From assembly GCA_013416455.1 (NCBI GenBank), contig JACCES010000018.1, forward strand, positions 1 through 64,000: 64,000 bases of DNA, given 5' to 3'. This stretch comes from Alcaligenaceae bacterium. GTDB taxonomy: Bacteria > Pseudomonadota > Gammaproteobacteria > Burkholderiales > Burkholderiaceae_B. Position 1 is the first letter of the stretch. Every line of letters starts with the position of its first letter. The translations under genes and the position numbers were made by a program. Shown in pieces: positions 35,827-44,330 of this stretch. Below the pieces are notes generated by a model. The model worked only from the letters and a program-made list of their open reading frames with translations. It was not told where the DNA came from and did not search any database.

Positions 35827-37464
35827 TTACCATCCGGCCTCCGATGTCGTCTCCAGGCGGATGCGGTCAAAGTCCGAGATCAGTGCATCGATGCGGATAT
35901 GCCAGGCCGGTAAGCGGGGCAATTCAAGGTCGTCTACCTGCCAAGTGCCATTATTCGCCCTGCTGGCGGGAAGGACGATGGGTTCGATACCCGCCTGCGG
36001 GTTGGAGAACGCAACATCCACCTCTTGCGCGTCCAGAGGAGTCAAGTCGGCGTTGGACAAATACAGCGTCAACCGCCCGGACTGGCCGGGGGCCGGCAGT
36101 GCCAGCGCCAGATCCACCATCGCTGCGGTGTCGTGGGTATGGGCGGTGAGTTCGGTCGGCGCGGCCGGCACGCTGTGCTGGGCGCGCGGTGGCGGCGTGA
36201 AACGCCAGAGCGCCACGGTTGCCAGAATGAAAAGGGCCAGAACGCATTCGGCGTAGATGACGCGCCGCATGGCGCGACGCGCAGGCAACTGCCCGCTCAG
36301 GACGGCGCCCGTCAGGCGATATCGGTTATAGGCCCCAAGGGCCAGGAGCGCGGCTAACAAAGCAAGCTTGAGCGCCAGAACCTGCCCATAAGCGGTTTGC
36401 CATAGCGATGATGGCCTGTCGAACTGTAGATAAACAAGGGCTCCGCCGCTGACAAACAAGATGAGCAGAACCGGTGGAATCAGTTTGGAAAAACACTTCA
36501 GTAAATCCGGCTGCTCTGCGTCCTGCAATGCGTGTGCAAGCGGCAGCAGCGAGCCGATCCACAATGTGATGGCCAGCGCATGCAGCCAGACGGCGGGTCG
36601 GGCCAGCCAGGCGGGCGGCGTACTGCTGGCATGGCCGCTGGCCGCCAGGGATGCGCCCAGCAGTAGGAGCGCCGTGGCCGCCATCAGCCTGCCTGGGATC
36701 GAGGCGGCTTGCAGCCAGGACAGGGCCGCGCAACCAAGCGCACTCAGCGCCAGCGCGGCGGCAAGGCCGAATGAAGTGAAGAATGCCGTGCGCCAAGGGC
36801 CGGGGCTGAACAGGGCCGCGACAGGCTCATCCAGCGCATCAATGCCCAAGAGGCCTACATTGAACAGTGTGGCAATCGCTCCCAATGCCAGGAACCCCAA
36901 AGCCAAGCGACGCTTGTCTGCGCGCGCGGCGTAGAAGGCATGGCAGATCGCCATCCCGATGCCCACAAAAAGGCCGATGTATGCGCCCAAGCGGAACAAC
37001 CAGATCAGAAAGTCTTTTCCGGGACGGCTCGAAGGCTCTTGGACATGGTGCGCTCCCTCGACACCGACCGAAAACATCACCGTGCCGCCCACAGGATGGC
37101 CGTCCGCCGAGACGACGCGCCAACTCAAAGCATGCGTGCCTTGCTGATCCAACGTCGGCAGGGCTATCTCCAGACCGGTGGGCAGCACCTCGGTCTGTGT
37201 TATGTCCTTTGTCGAGCCATCCGGTTGAATGATCTTGACGACCAGCGGCGAGACAGGCTCATTGAAGGTCAAGCGCACCGACGCCGGCGCATGCGGCAAA
37301 ACCGAGCCCGCCTCGGGCAGGCTGGCGATAAGCGAAGCATGGGCCAATGCGCTCGGCGCCCAAGCGAGAATCGCCAAGGCGCCAAGCCACCTGACCAGTA
37401 CCGTCAACAAGCCGGCCAAGGACGCGGGCGCACCGATACGGCACACAATGTGTGTAGACATCAT
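35827..37464 (-). CDS. CopC-CopD fusion copper transport/resistance protein
   Basis: A 545-residue, three-part protein. Following a signal (to about 42), a CopC domain begins HASLIASLPEAGSVLPHAPA and contains SADGHPVGGTVMF; its N-terminal His is a copper ligand. A CopD membrane domain with eight hydrophobic segments follows (GKDFLIWLFRLGAYIGLFVG to RRVIYAECVLALFILATVA). The C-terminal periplasmic domain is YtkA/FixH-like (VDLALALPAPGQSGRLTLYL). Such YcnJ-like fusions import or sense copper. The start is ATGATG at 37464/37461 after GAGGGGGGAG. It belongs to one operon with the YcnI-like gene. Confidence 0.9.
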   Translation of the reverse strand: MMSTHIVCRIGAPASLAGLLTVLVRWLGALAILAWAPSALAHASLIASLPEAGSVLPHAPASVRLTFNEPVSPLVVKIIQPDGSTKDITQTEVLPTGLEIALPTLDQQGTHALSWRVVSADGHPVGGTVMFSVGVEGAHHVQEPSSRPGKDFLIWLFRLGAYIGLFVGIGMAICHAFYAARADKRRLALGFLALGAIATLFNVGLLGIDALDEPVAALFSPGPWRTAFFTSFGLAAALALSALGCAALSWLQAASIPGRLMAATALLLLGASLAASGHASSTPPAWLARPAVWLHALAITLWIGSLLPLAHALQDAEQPDLLKCFSKLIPPVLLILFVSGGALVYLQFDRPSSLWQTAYGQVLALKLALLAALLALGAYNRYRLTGAVLSGQLPARRAMRRVIYAECVLALFILATVALWRFTPPPRAQHSVPAAPTELTAHTHDTAAMVDLALALPAPGQSGRLTLYLSNADLTPLDAQEVDVAFSNPQAGIEPIVLPASRANNGTWQVDDLELPRLPAWHIRIDALISDFDRIRLETTSEAGW

Positions 37465-37514
37465 TTCTCCCCCCTCACGGCCGGTGCCTCTAAGAGCGCC
37501 AGCCACCGGTGTGC

Positions 37515-38051
37515 TTACCGCTTGGGCAGCAGTTTGAGCCCGGGTGCGGGAGAGTCGGAATGATCGTCGGGCGCCTTTTTATCGGCGGAAGGCAGGTCTA
37601 TCCATCGCTCCACGCCCTGCTCGCATTCCTGGACGACGGGAAAATAGAGCGTGCTATTGGGGGGCAATTCGCTGCTCAAATATCCGACAAAAACGAACTC
37701 GTCATAATGTTCGTCCAGTAGCGGGCCGCCAGTCCAGGTCACTTCTTTGACGCCTGAGCTAACCTCGGTGCCGTACCGCATGTGCGGTTTGGCGTAGTCG
37801 CCCTTGACAGTTTCGAGCGACCAACCGGCTTTGGGCTGGGGTTTGACGCCCACGACGCCTTCCGGGACGCGGATACGGATTTTTGTGGTGGCGGAGCCTT
37901 TGCAGCCGTGCGGAACACTGAACACGGCTCTATAGCCGCTATCGACAGGAGCTTCTTTGACCTGAAGCGTGACGTGCGCGTAGGCGGACGGAACAAGAAT
38001 GAACGCGGCCAGCATAGCGGTGGCGCGTGCACGAGCATGAAAAACGGACAT
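37515..38051 (-). CDS. DUF1775 (YcnI-like) copper-associated protein
   Basis: A 178-residue exported protein. The signal peptide ends VPSAYAHV, so His follows the cleavage site, the YcnI copper-site feature. Core motifs are AHVTLQVKEAPVDSGYRAVF, SVPHGCKGSATTKIRIRVPE, GWSLETVKGDYAKPH and LPPNSTLYFPVVQECEQGVE. YcnI binds Cu(II) at the processed N-terminus and works with YcnJ (CopCD). The ATG at 38051 follows CGAGG. It lies 50 bp upstream of copCD. Confidence 0.9.
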   Translation of the reverse strand: MSVFHARARATAMLAAFILVPSAYAHVTLQVKEAPVDSGYRAVFSVPHGCKGSATTKIRIRVPEGVVGVKPQPKAGWSLETVKGDYAKPHMRYGTEVSSGVKEVTWTGGPLLDEHYDEFVFVGYLSSELPPNSTLYFPVVQECEQGVERWIDLPSADKKAPDDHSDSPAPGLKLLPKR

Positions 38052-38116
38052 GAAAAAACCTCGGAAATGAATATCGCGGGAAAGTGACCGGTGCAAACAC
38101 GATCACATACGAGAAA

Positions 38117-38545
38117 TCAACCGAGGTTGGAAGGGGGGGCACGAGAGCCAAGCGGTGGCCCCAGTGCCGGCAGCGGCGGGAGCGCCTGGTTGCGATGTCG
38201 TAAAGGAACAAGATGATGAGCGACGACGCGTACCAGTGCGGTCGTTTCCTGACTGGGCATCGCCACTTGCGACACAACGATGCCGAAGGGGCAATCCTGG
38301 TTGTCGAAGTGGTCGCTGGGAGAAGGCTGATCGGGCTTATCGTTCAAGTCCACCAGCATCGTGCTGGTGCCGCCGCCTACAGTACAGAAGGTAATGGCGA
38401 ATTTGCCGTCGCGCCCGCCGGATAGATCCGGCATATAACCCACAGGGATGACCGCTCGGCACAGAAACGACAGAACAGTCAGGCAAAAGAGAACGTGCCA
38501 GACCCTTATCGTATTGTGTCGATGGGCGTGTCGAAAGACGGACAT
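38117..38545 (-). CDS. DUF2946 family protein, first gene of the copper operon
   Basis: A 142-residue DUF2946 protein. A membrane helix (VWHVLFCLTVLSFLCRAVIP) is followed by VGYMPDLSGGRDGKFAITFC and NQDCPFGIVVSQ, and the end is LGSRAPPSNLG as in the copy at 20624. The usual second Cys of the CXXC pair is replaced by Gly (CPFG), so its metal site may differ. It opens the minus-strand copper operon; an AT-rich upstream stretch (38546-38620, including AATATACTTTGACCC on the minus strand) may hold the promoter. Confidence 0.75.
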   Translation of the reverse strand: MSVFRHAHRHNTIRVWHVLFCLTVLSFLCRAVIPVGYMPDLSGGRDGKFAITFCTVGGGTSTMLVDLNDKPDQPSPSDHFDNQDCPFGIVVSQVAMPSQETTALVRVVAHHLVPLRHRNQALPPLPALGPPLGSRAPPSNLG

Positions 38546-38635
38546 GGGTCAAAGTATATTACATTCCCTGCCTTGACCTTGATGAAATTATATTCAACAT
38601 GAGACAGTCCGATGAAGTGACGATTGGTGGGGCAC

Positions 38636-40615
38636 TCAGATTGAGTGGCCACGCTGCTGTCTCAGTTCCCAGGACACACTATAACCACGCACGGTCGCGG
38701 CAAGCGGCTGCCCCAGCCGTTGTTCGATCACTGGTTTCCACGGCACCAAGCTGAACCCCATTCCATCTTCAAGCATGGCATAGCGCCCACTGGCCAGCAT
38801 GAGGTTGCGCCGATAGACACCCGCCACGCGCTGGCCGTCCGCCACGGGGCGATGCTCCAGGCCGGTTTCGGCGGCGATGTCTTTGGCGGCCTGGGCCAGC
38901 TCCCGATTACGCAGCGTTGACAGCAGATTTCGGGCGAGGATGACGCGCTGCCCGCGCTTCTCGGCCAGCCCCTGTTCAACTAGGAAGTCGGCACGCTGCC
39001 GCATGGTTTCCTTGACCTCACTGCCGAAGCCAATGTCTCCCAGCCCCTTGTCGCCACCGATCAACTGTTGATCGAGCCAAGTGGCGCCGATCACGCGGAT
39101 CTGCCGTTCAATGGGAGGATGGGTTTTCAGCTCCACGCTCACGCCGCCCAGGCGTTGCACATCGTACTGACGGCCACGCTCTGGTAGGTCATCGGGCACC
39201 TTCCAGAGTCCTTCGGCCACGCGCTCCACGATGCCGGCGCGGCGCAAGGCTTCCAGACGACGGACATGGGAAGCGACAACTTCCTGCGGGTCGCGCCCCG
39301 GCTTGGCCCGGCCTTGCTCAATCGCCAGGTGATGGTCGGTGCGATACAAGCCATCGCTCGCCAGCGCCACGACATTGCGGTCTGCGGCACGTTCGTCGGC
39401 GGAACCTTTCACTTCCACCACCGAGCCCGTGGGGTAGTTCGCCGGTTCGTCGCGGGCATTGAGCGCAACGTAATGGGCCTTGCCATCCACGCCGTCGATG
39501 ACCAGATACCCTCTATCACGCAGCTCGTCGGCCAGCCCCTTGGCGGCGACGCGACCCACAATGGTACGGCCATCCTCGCCCGGCTCGAACACGGCCAGCT
39601 CCCGGGACTGGCCGCTCATGGCCCGCTGCATGGTGCGGATGATGTCGCCGCGTTCGCCCAGGGCGCGCAAGGTCTTTTCCGCATCGGCATGGATGGCCCA
39701 GGAGCCAGACTGCAATTCCTCAGCCAGCCCCACACGTTGCAAGCGTTGCAGGCGGCCGATCAGCAACAAGCGCTGGCGTTGCAGCCTAGGTTCGTTGAAG
39801 CGTTCGATATGCACCCAACCATCATCGCTGATCTCGCGTTGAAGGGTGCGGTCCAGGCCCGTCCAGCGCTCCTGATCCACCTTACGCTGCATGGTCTGCT
39901 GGATCTCCAGTTCGGTGCGCGGCCCCAGCCATTCGGTTGCCAGTTCTGAAGCCCGGTGGCGGAAGCCCTGTGCGATGTAGTCGCCCGCAATGATGAGGTC
40001 TTGGCCGGTATCGTCGCGCCCGCGCACAATAACGTGCGTATGCGGGTTGTCCGTATTCCAATGATCGACCGCCACCCAATCCAGCCGTGTACCGAGGTCG
40101 GCTTCCATGCGGCCCATCAGGTGCCGGGTATAGGTGCGCAGGTCATCCAGCTCGGCCCCATCCTCAGGCGATACGATGAAGCGGAAATGGTGACGGTCAT
40201 CAACACAGCGTTCCTTAAAGGCATCAAGGTCGGCCTCATCCACCTGCGGCCCATAAGCCCGCCCCGGTTCACCGTCACGGCCCGTGCCATCGCGCTCGAC
40301 GTAACGCAGATGTCGGGACAAGGATTGCGGGCTGGCTTGGCGCTGATTGACCAGCAAGGTCTTGATCGTGACGCACCGCGAGAATGGCGTAAGCGTCGCC
40401 CCCGCGAAACGCGCCGCCGTGTGGCCGCGCCCCAGGCGTGAACCGGGACGTTGACCGGCTCGCTGGCCTTGGGTTTTAGTCAGCGCTGGTCGTCTCACCG
40501 CCGACTTGCCACCGGCCTTGCCGACCTGCTTGAGCACCTTGGACACAAAGCCCCGGCCCCGATCCTTCGGGGCGCTGGGACGCATGTGAAAATCATCATC
40601 GTGGCGGTCACTCAT
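38636..40615 (-). CDS. traI: conjugative relaxase TraI (MOBP type, DUF3363)
   Basis: A 659-residue relaxase. The N-terminus is basic (to about 70). The HUH nuclease motif is DNPHTHVIVRGRDDTGQDLI (about residue 190), and the relaxase core starts HHFRFIVSPEDGAELDDLRT. Residues about 280-640 form the DUF3363 domain (DGWVHIERFNEP, GSWAIHADAEKTLRALGERG, RRLEALRRAGIVERVAEGLW). It nicks at oriT and pilots DNA. The ATG at 40615 gives the family N-terminus MSDRHDDDF; the frame further upstream is unrelated. No relaxase-accessory traJ was seen. Confidence 0.93.
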   Translation of the reverse strand: MSDRHDDDFHMRPSAPKDRGRGFVSKVLKQVGKAGGKSAVRRPALTKTQGQRAGQRPGSRLGRGHTAARFAGATLTPFSRCVTIKTLLVNQRQASPQSLSRHLRYVERDGTGRDGEPGRAYGPQVDEADLDAFKERCVDDRHHFRFIVSPEDGAELDDLRTYTRHLMGRMEADLGTRLDWVAVDHWNTDNPHTHVIVRGRDDTGQDLIIAGDYIAQGFRHRASELATEWLGPRTELEIQQTMQRKVDQERWTGLDRTLQREISDDGWVHIERFNEPRLQRQRLLLIGRLQRLQRVGLAEELQSGSWAIHADAEKTLRALGERGDIIRTMQRAMSGQSRELAVFEPGEDGRTIVGRVAAKGLADELRDRGYLVIDGVDGKAHYVALNARDEPANYPTGSVVEVKGSADERAADRNVVALASDGLYRTDHHLAIEQGRAKPGRDPQEVVASHVRRLEALRRAGIVERVAEGLWKVPDDLPERGRQYDVQRLGGVSVELKTHPPIERQIRVIGATWLDQQLIGGDKGLGDIGFGSEVKETMRQRADFLVEQGLAEKRGQRVILARNLLSTLRNRELAQAAKDIAAETGLEHRPVADGQRVAGVYRRNLMLASGRYAMLEDGMGFSLVPWKPVIEQRLGQPLAATVRGYSVSWELRQQRGHSI

Positions 40616-41075
40616 GGCCGCCCCTTTAGAAAGCAAGGGCGTGTCCAGGCGTGCGAAGCACGCGGACATGCCGGCATCGGCGCGGGCCACGCGCCCCAAG
40701 CGGCACGGCGGCAACGCCGCGTCGTGCCGCGCCACCCCCATGTGCAGACTGGCTTTCGACGCGGGCAGGTGCCGCGTCCTTTTGTCTTGCCTTCCGCCTT
40801 TGCCTGTCGCTTTCGCTCCCTGCGTCGGCGGCTCGGTGGCGCTGCGGCACGCGCAGCCCCCCCACCGATGAACGCAGCGATGGCCGCAGGCCGGGCGCGT
40901 TCAAGACGAGACGCCTGCACGTTGGACGGCTGCGCCGAATGCGGCGCGAAGCGCAGTGCCGAAGACACAGCATCGACACCCACACTGCACGCACTACGAC
41001 ACTCCGCCAACCACGATGAAGACACGCCTGATAGCACGATGCCATGCACGGCGACGAGTAAGGAATCGGTGCGCA
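40616..41075. other. 460-bp traI-traF intergenic region
   Basis: Arginine-rich ORFs exist here on both strands, but none looks like a protein family. One copy of the 18-bp iteron-like motif lies at 41023-41040. The origin of transfer in related elements lies close to traI, so oriT may be here, but no nick site could be identified by eye. Confidence 0.4.
41023..41040. repeat. solitary copy of the iteron-like motif
   Basis: CACGCCTGATAGCACGAT is the same 18-mer that occurs three times between parA and repA. The distance of 2.3 kb from the cluster and its place near the relaxase gene suggest a second binding site for RepA or a Par protein. Confidence 0.7.
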
Positions 41076-41663
41076 TCATGGGCGAGCCTCACGCAAGGCC
41101 GGATGCGCAACGCCGATCACGGCGGATGCGCTGACTGGCCCGAAATAGCGGCTGTCGAACGACGCCGGGTGGCTGGCGCTCAGCAGAAAGAGTTCGCCTT
41201 CGGCCAGGGTCCGGCACTGCGGCCAGAATGGCAGCGCACGGCCCAGCCGGTCAGCAGGCAGCACGGCGGCCACCGGCACGCCGTCGATGCGTACCTGCCC
41301 GTCGAGGATGCAGACATGTTGCGGCGCGACCGCGCCCACACGCTTGAGTAGCGGAATGTGCGCTGGCAGGTAGCCGCGCTGCGCGGCGAATGCCGCCGCT
41401 TCGGCCGGAATCCTGGTCAGCACAATGCTTCCCACCGGCAGCGAATGGAGCTGACGTCGGACGAGTTCGATGCGATACCAGCCGACGGGAACGCTGTCGG
41501 AGGGGTTGTAGACCAGGCGCGGCAGCGGCGGTATGAAAGACGCCCAGGCCAGCGCAGCCAGGCCGGCGGCGGAGAGCACAACCAAAGCGATGCGAGCGCG
41601 CAGGCGCGGGCTAGAGCGAACCGATCTTCCCGCAGTCATAGCGAATGTTGGAACCCTGGTCAT
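41076..41663 (-). CDS. traF: TraF-like S26 signal peptidase / pilin maturation protease
   Basis: A 195-residue S26-family protease. A membrane anchor (IALVVLSAAGLAALAWASFI) is followed by YNPSDSVPVGWYRIELVRRQ, which has the catalytic Ser, and PLLKRVGAVAPQHVCILDGQ, with the Lys. The end ASHPASFDSRYFGPVSASAV is the usual box E. TraF matures and circularises TrbC pilin. The ATG at 41663 overlaps the DUF2840 stop (ATGA). An internal start (MTAG) is possible. Confidence 0.9.
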   Translation of the reverse strand: MTRVPTFAMTAGRSVRSSPRLRARIALVVLSAAGLAALAWASFIPPLPRLVYNPSDSVPVGWYRIELVRRQLHSLPVGSIVLTRIPAEAAAFAAQRGYLPAHIPLLKRVGAVAPQHVCILDGQVRIDGVPVAAVLPADRLGRALPFWPQCRTLAEGELFLLSASHPASFDSRYFGPVSASAVIGVAHPALREARP

Positions 41664-42205
41664 CGCAGTCCCTTCCCGGCCAGCCACGCCGCATGTCGTT
41701 CCAGGCTGTATTCGGGCAACGGCAAGCGCGCCGCGAGCCGGTTGCCCAGCGTGCGCCAGTACGCGGGCGATGTGGCGGCGGGCACGATGCCCAGCGCTTC
41801 GATGGCGTCGATACGTTGCAGCACCACCTGCACGGCCTGCTTGCCCTCGGCCTTCAAAAGCAGCCGCGCCCCAGGCCGCACGCCGGGGAGACGCTGCACC
41901 GTGTCCAGTGGCGTGCAAGCCTGCATCACCATGAGCTGCCAGCGGGTCGTGCCGTAGTCATTGGCTTGCCAGAGTATGCGGCAGAGCATCGCGCCGGGCA
42001 GGAACACCGCGCAACGCCGCCAATGGTCGAGCGTCACGGTGCGTGCCGGCTCGCCAAAGCGCAGATGGAGTTTCAAACGGGTTTCGATGTAGGCAAGCGA
42101 CACGCGGGTCAGCGGAACGCGGGCCGCGTGGCCGGTAAGCGTCACAAGCGATGCCTCAGCCCTTGCCGCAAGGCCGGGCGCGCGAGACGATAAGGATGCG
42201 TTCAT
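41660..42205 (-). CDS. DUF2840 protein
   Basis: A 181-residue protein of the DUF2840 family found between traF and parA in Tn4371-like elements. Conserved parts are LTRVSLAYIETRLKLHLRFG, RTVTLDHWRRCAVFLPGAML and AYWRTLGNRLAARLPLPEY. No catalytic or membrane features are seen; the role is unknown. It overlaps traF and the small upstream gene by 4 bp each, so it belongs to the parA-traF operon. Confidence 0.85.
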   Translation of the reverse strand: MNASLSSRAPGLAARAEASLVTLTGHAARVPLTRVSLAYIETRLKLHLRFGEPARTVTLDHWRRCAVFLPGAMLCRILWQANDYGTTRWQLMVMQACTPLDTVQRLPGVRPGARLLLKAEGKQAVQVVLQRIDAIEALGIVPAATSPAYWRTLGNRLAARLPLPEYSLERHAAWLAGKGLR

Positions 42206-42501
42206 GGCGTGTCCTTCAATGGAAACTCCCGCTTCAAAATGCCGCGCAGCAGATCGGCCACCGTCACACCTTGCGTGAAGGCCGACACCTTGATGCGCGC
42301 GCGTAGCGCGGGGGTAACGTCCAGGGTCAGGCGGGCGGTGTAGAGATCGCCCTTGTTCAGCGCCGTGGCGTCGCCTTGGCGTATCCACGCCTCGGCGTGC
42401 GGATTCGCGGGCGGACGCGCACCGATGCCGACGCGCTTGCCGGTGGGTTTGGGGCTGGTCGTGGCCCTGGGTTTGACGTGGGGCGGCGGCTTGGTGGTCA
42501 T
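42202..42501 (-). CDS. small ParA-associated DNA-binding protein
   Basis: A 99-residue protein. The Pro/Lys-rich N-terminus (to about 30) is followed by a ribbon-helix-helix-like part: YTARLTLDVTPALRARIKVS then AFTQGVTVADLLRGILKREF. Position directly after parA with 4-bp overlap suggests it is the small ParB-type centromere-binding partner of ParA, as in type Ib partition systems. The ATG at 42501 is preferred over 42513-type starts because it gives the ATGA overlap. Confidence 0.75.
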   Translation of the reverse strand: MTTKPPPHVKPRATTSPKPTGKRVGIGARPPANPHAEAWIRQGDATALNKGDLYTARLTLDVTPALRARIKVSAFTQGVTVADLLRGILKREFPLKDTP

Positions 42502-43136
42502 CTCGGCCACCCCAGCAGTTCATCCACCAAGGCGGTGATTTCCCGTGCAGCGGCGCTCTCGGGTGCCGACTCCCGGGCAAGGCGACCGGCGGCCACACTA
42601 TCGGCAAAGACGATCCGTTGCCGAACTTCGGCGCGTAGCGCCGGAAGGGTCTGTTCAGCCAGCGACTGCCGGGCTTCACGCCCGATGACCGTGGTGCTCA
42701 CGCGCCGGTTGATGACAAATGCTGCCTGCAGCACAGGCCGGAATGCCTGCGCCTCATGGATAAGCGCCACCATCTCGGCGCTGGCCCACACGTCATACGG
42801 GCTGGGCTGCACCGGAATCAAGACGTATTCGGCTGCCAGCAGCGCGGAGCGCGCCAAGGCGGCAATCCTGGGCGGCCCGTCGATGATGACGTGATCGGCG
42901 CGCCTGGCCAGTTCTGGCGCTTCCTGATGCAAGGTTTCACGGGCCAAGCCCACGGTACTGAACAACCTGGGCAGCCCTTGCTGACTTCGGCGCTGCGTCC
43001 AGTCCAGGGACGAGCCTTGCGGGTCGGCATCCAACAGAATGATCTGCTGACCGCGTAAAGCCAGTTCACCGGCAATGTGCGTGGCAAGCGTGGTCTTGCC
43101 CACCCCGCCTTTTTGATTGAGCAAGGCGACGATCAT
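42498..43136 (-). CDS. parA: ParA-family partition ATPase
   Basis: A 212-residue ParA of the small type Ib kind. Deviant Walker A is LLNQKGGVGKTTLATHIAGE, Walker A' is ILLDADPQGSSLDWTQRR, and Walker B is HVIIDGPPRIAALARSAL. No N-terminal HTH, hence regulation by a separate protein. It segregates the excised, replicated element. The ATG at 43136 (MIVALLNQKGG) is chosen. It is downstream of the iteron region, transcribed away from it. Confidence 0.93.
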   Translation of the reverse strand: MIVALLNQKGGVGKTTLATHIAGELALRGQQIILLDADPQGSSLDWTQRRSQQGLPRLFSTVGLARETLHQEAPELARRADHVIIDGPPRIAALARSALLAAEYVLIPVQPSPYDVWASAEMVALIHEAQAFRPVLQAAFVINRRVSTTVIGREARQSLAEQTLPALRAEVRQRIVFADSVAAGRLARESAPESAAAREITALVDELLGWPR

Positions 43137-43229
43137 GACACGGCCCTCCAAACTAAAAACCGCTGCTTGGTTTGCCTTGCAAAACCGTTTTTTTGGTGGT
43201 GGGAATAAGCGGTGATTTCGGGCTGCTGG

Positions 43230-43437
43230 ATCGCTGCCCTATGAGACGACGCCCCTCTATTAATAGTTAGAATAGTTAAGTTAGATAAGTTAAGGGCTGC
43301 GCAAACCCAATGGCGGCGCGGGTTTGCGGCCGTTCTGCACGCCTGATAGCACGATAGTCCCACGCCTGATAGCACGATACCTCGCACGCCTGATAGCACG
43401 ACACTATTCACAGGATACCCACAGCTTTTCCACAGAC
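43230..43437. other. oriV: putative replication origin (iterons and DnaA-box-like sites)
   Basis: Three copies of CACGCCTGATAGCACGA lie at 43338-43356, 43361-43379 and 43385-43403 (spacings 23 and 24 bp). Next to them, on the minus strand, runs CTGTGGAAAAGC and CTGTGGGTATCC with TTATCC-type cores resembling DnaA boxes (43404-43440). An AT-rich stretch with TTAGAATAGTTAAGTTAG repeats lies at 43258-43290. This combination beside repA is what an iteron-controlled origin looks like. Not shown experimentally. Confidence 0.65.
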
Positions 43438-44304
43438 TTATCCCCGTGCCGTGAACGGCACCGGTCGGAAGGTCAGCAGTTCGCGCCCTTCGTGCGCCAC
43501 CAGCTCGATACCCAGGACGTAGCCGGGCAGCGATTGCCTGGCGACCAGGGCGCGCAGATCGCAGGCGAAGTCGTAGGGTTTGGCGGTACTGCCGGACTTC
43601 TGATGCAGGTAGCGAAAATCGAATTGCCAGCCAGTTTCCTGCTTGCCACCGTGCTTGCGCACCAGGCGGTACAGCCAGCGCTCGATGCCACCGGTCAGGC
43701 GAAAGTACGCCGGGTCGATGGTCAGCACGAGGGCGGCGTCCAGCACGCCCGCATAGAACCAGTCCGGCAAAATCAGTTCGATGCCCAGCGGCTTGCCGCC
43801 GGCATCGGCCAGCTCCTTCCATTCGTTGATCCATGAGAAGCGGTGCAAACGCCGCCCGGTGGTTTCGCGGATGGAGGTAGCCACCGTTGTGGATTGCAGC
43901 CGGTCGAGCGCGGCTTTCAGGCGCTGGTAGTCGCGCGAGCCGGTGCCGCGACCGATAAAGCGCAGGATTTCGTAGGGCGTGGCCTGCATACGGCGCGAAG
44001 GCGGAATACCCGCATCGCGGGCCTGCACGATCTGACTGGCGGCCCAGATGAGGATGTCCGCATCCCAGATGGTGGCAATGCCGTGTTCGTGCGTGCCCTC
44101 CACGCGTATGGTGACGGGGCCGCTCACAAAGTCGATGGGCGCGACGCGCCGCGACTTCGCCAGCGAGAAGAACGGATAGGCCATCAAATCCTGGGCATCG
44201 CGCGGCGCCATGTCGCCCGGCAGCGCACGGAACAGGTCGAGCTGTTCCTGCGGCCTCTGCTGGTGCGCGAGCGGTTGCCGCGACGACAGCAAAAGGCGAG
44301 ACAT
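43438..44304 (-). CDS. repA: replication initiator protein RepA (RPA family)
   Basis: A 288-residue replication initiator of the RPA (PF10134-type) family. Diagnostic blocks are DLMAYPFFSLAKSRRVAPID, GIATIWDADILIWAASQIVQ, YEILRFIGRGTGSRDYQRLK, RLHRFSWINEWKELADAGG, and FRLTGGIERWLYRLVRKHGG. It is expected to bind iterons and open the origin. The gene ends right at the putative origin. A RepA in an integrative element suggests autonomous replication after excision. Confidence 0.92.
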   Translation of the reverse strand: MSRLLLSSRQPLAHQQRPQEQLDLFRALPGDMAPRDAQDLMAYPFFSLAKSRRVAPIDFVSGPVTIRVEGTHEHGIATIWDADILIWAASQIVQARDAGIPPSRRMQATPYEILRFIGRGTGSRDYQRLKAALDRLQSTTVATSIRETTGRRLHRFSWINEWKELADAGGKPLGIELILPDWFYAGVLDAALVLTIDPAYFRLTGGIERWLYRLVRKHGGKQETGWQFDFRYLHQKSGSTAKPYDFACDLRALVARQSLPGYVLGIELVAHEGRELLTFRPVPFTARG

Positions 44305-44330
44305 GGCGACGGCCTGCCGTGCGCCGTCGA

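Noticed and set aside
40612-41079. 155-residue Arg/Ala-rich ORF (-) between traI and traF
   Set aside because: The composition is that of GC-rich noncoding DNA, it overlaps the iteron-like motif at 41023, and no family signature is seen. Long Arg-rich frames occur on both strands here.
43338-43403. Short repeats resembling a CRISPR array
   Set aside because: The units are 18-19 bp with spacers of only about 5 bp, and there are no cas genes; iterons explain them better.
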